DNA of 12,783 nucleotides from JAGLQA01 sp023135565 (GTDB lineage Bacteria; Acidobacteriota; Aminicenantia; UBA2199). The notes below the pieces were generated by a model. The model was not told the origin of the DNA and did not search any database. It saw only the letters and a program-made list of their open reading frames with translations. Location: NCBI GenBank assembly GCA_030639305.1, contig DAOWCY010000203.1, positions 1 through 12,783 of the forward strand, read 5' to 3'. The translations under genes were made by a program, and so were the position numbers. Of the stretch, positions 12,435-12,783 are shown piece by piece. The stretch's first letter is position 1. Each line of letters starts with the position of its first letter.

Positions 12435-12783
12435 ATGCGAAAATTCTTTAATACAGCGGGACTGTGTTTCCCCGGGGATCATTATATGGTAGACCCGGTA
12501 AAACGTTTAACCGACGTCGAAAAATTGATCGACGATAAACTCTATTTCACCCTACACGCTCCCCGCCAAACCGGCAAGACCACCTACCTCCACGCCCTGG
12601 CCCGCAAATTGAACAGTGAAAAGAAACACACCGCCCTGGTGGTATCCTTTGAACAAGCTGGCTATGAAACCATTACCATGGAAAAGGCCAACGAACTCCT
12701 TATTAACTGCGTCTACTGGGCGTCCCAGCACCAATTGCCGGAAAATGAGAGACCGGCGAATCCCGAAGATAAAACATTCCCGA
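12435..12783 (+). CDS. P-loop ATPase of the AAA type (3' partial)
   Basis: The first 116 codons of a gene cut by the window end. The start ATG at 12435 has AGGAG 7 bases upstream (12423-12427). The N-terminus MRKFFNTAGLCFPGDHYMVD (1-20), then a short helix and YFTLHAPRQTGKTTYLHAL (37-55), carries a Walker A motif, APRQTGKT (42-49). The strand LVVSFEQAGYE (68-78) follows. This layout fits the stand-alone bacterial 'AAA-like' or archaeal-type ATPases often found as accessory genes, some carrying a C-terminal PD-(D/E)XK domain; the Walker B and C-terminus are out of view. It has its own promoter and is divergent from folK. Function unknown. Confidence 0.85.
   Translation, partial: MRKFFNTAGLCFPGDHYMVDPVKRLTDVEKLIDDKLYFTLHAPRQTGKTTYLHALARKLNSEKKHTALVVSFEQAGYETITMEKANELLINCVYWASQHQLPENERPANPEDKTFP

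Noticed and set aside
12194..12482. Small open frames on both strands between folK and the ATPase
   Set aside because: No ribosome sites or family content, and they overlap the promoter and 5' end of the ATPase gene.
1..12783. tRNA or rRNA genes
   Set aside because: I looked for cloverleaf-like segments and conserved rRNA words, especially near the integrase, and found none.

Overview
The window looks like part of a Gram-negative bacterial chromosome with about half GC. The evidence for this is an ABC-2 polysaccharide exporter with a carbohydrate-binding ATPase (Wzm/Wzt type) followed by an RfaE2-like heptose/polyol nucleotidyltransferase, Shine-Dalgarno sequences of the GGAGG type and sigma70-like promoters. 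I cannot name the species. The mix of PP2C and FHA signalling genes, a P-loop 'APRQTGKT' ATPase and CRISPR relics would fit an Acidobacteriota/Aminicenantes-like or spirochaete-like lineage, but that is only an impression.

Left part, about 1-6640 (accessory and decayed). The window opens inside a tyrosine recombinase (1-523, 5' end missing). Converging on it is a large minus-strand gene for an XPD/DinG-type iron-sulfur helicase with an N-terminal RecB-like nuclease domain (627-3158). Upstream of that lies a two-gene minus-strand operon (3267-3858) resembling a TumE/DUF6516 toxin-antitoxin pair, with a clear promoter, an inverted repeat inside the promoter and a terminator. From about 3920 to 6210 the DNA is clearly AT-rich. 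It holds a gene-poor stretch with inverted repeats, a two-repeat CRISPR remnant (4812-4922) and an intact orphan gene for a four-helix membrane protein (4985-6139). Immediately after comes a broken cas6 (6213 to about 6632), interrupted by a GC-rich nested-palindrome element. Taken together this is the wreck of a CRISPR-Cas locus with one intact unknown membrane gene left inside it.

Middle part, 6633-9525. After a GC-rich intergenic region with repeated two-hairpin modules comes a tightly packed operon of polysaccharide export permease, export ATPase and RfaE2-like nucleotidyltransferase. It probably exports an O-antigen-like glycan and makes an activated sugar for the cell surface.

Right part, 9590-12783. 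A second tight cluster has overlapping or closely spaced genes: a 76-codon ORF made of two 32-codon tandem repeats, a membrane-anchored PP2C phosphatase, an FHA protein and a secreted thioredoxin-fold protein lacking the second active-site cysteine. Converging on it is folK (folate biosynthesis). At the right edge starts a P-loop ATPase with its own promoter, cut by the window end.

The most interesting points are the CRISPR/cas6 relics around the intact membrane gene, the recurring two-hairpin modules (three clear copies), and the tandem-repeat small ORF translationally coupled to the phosphatase.
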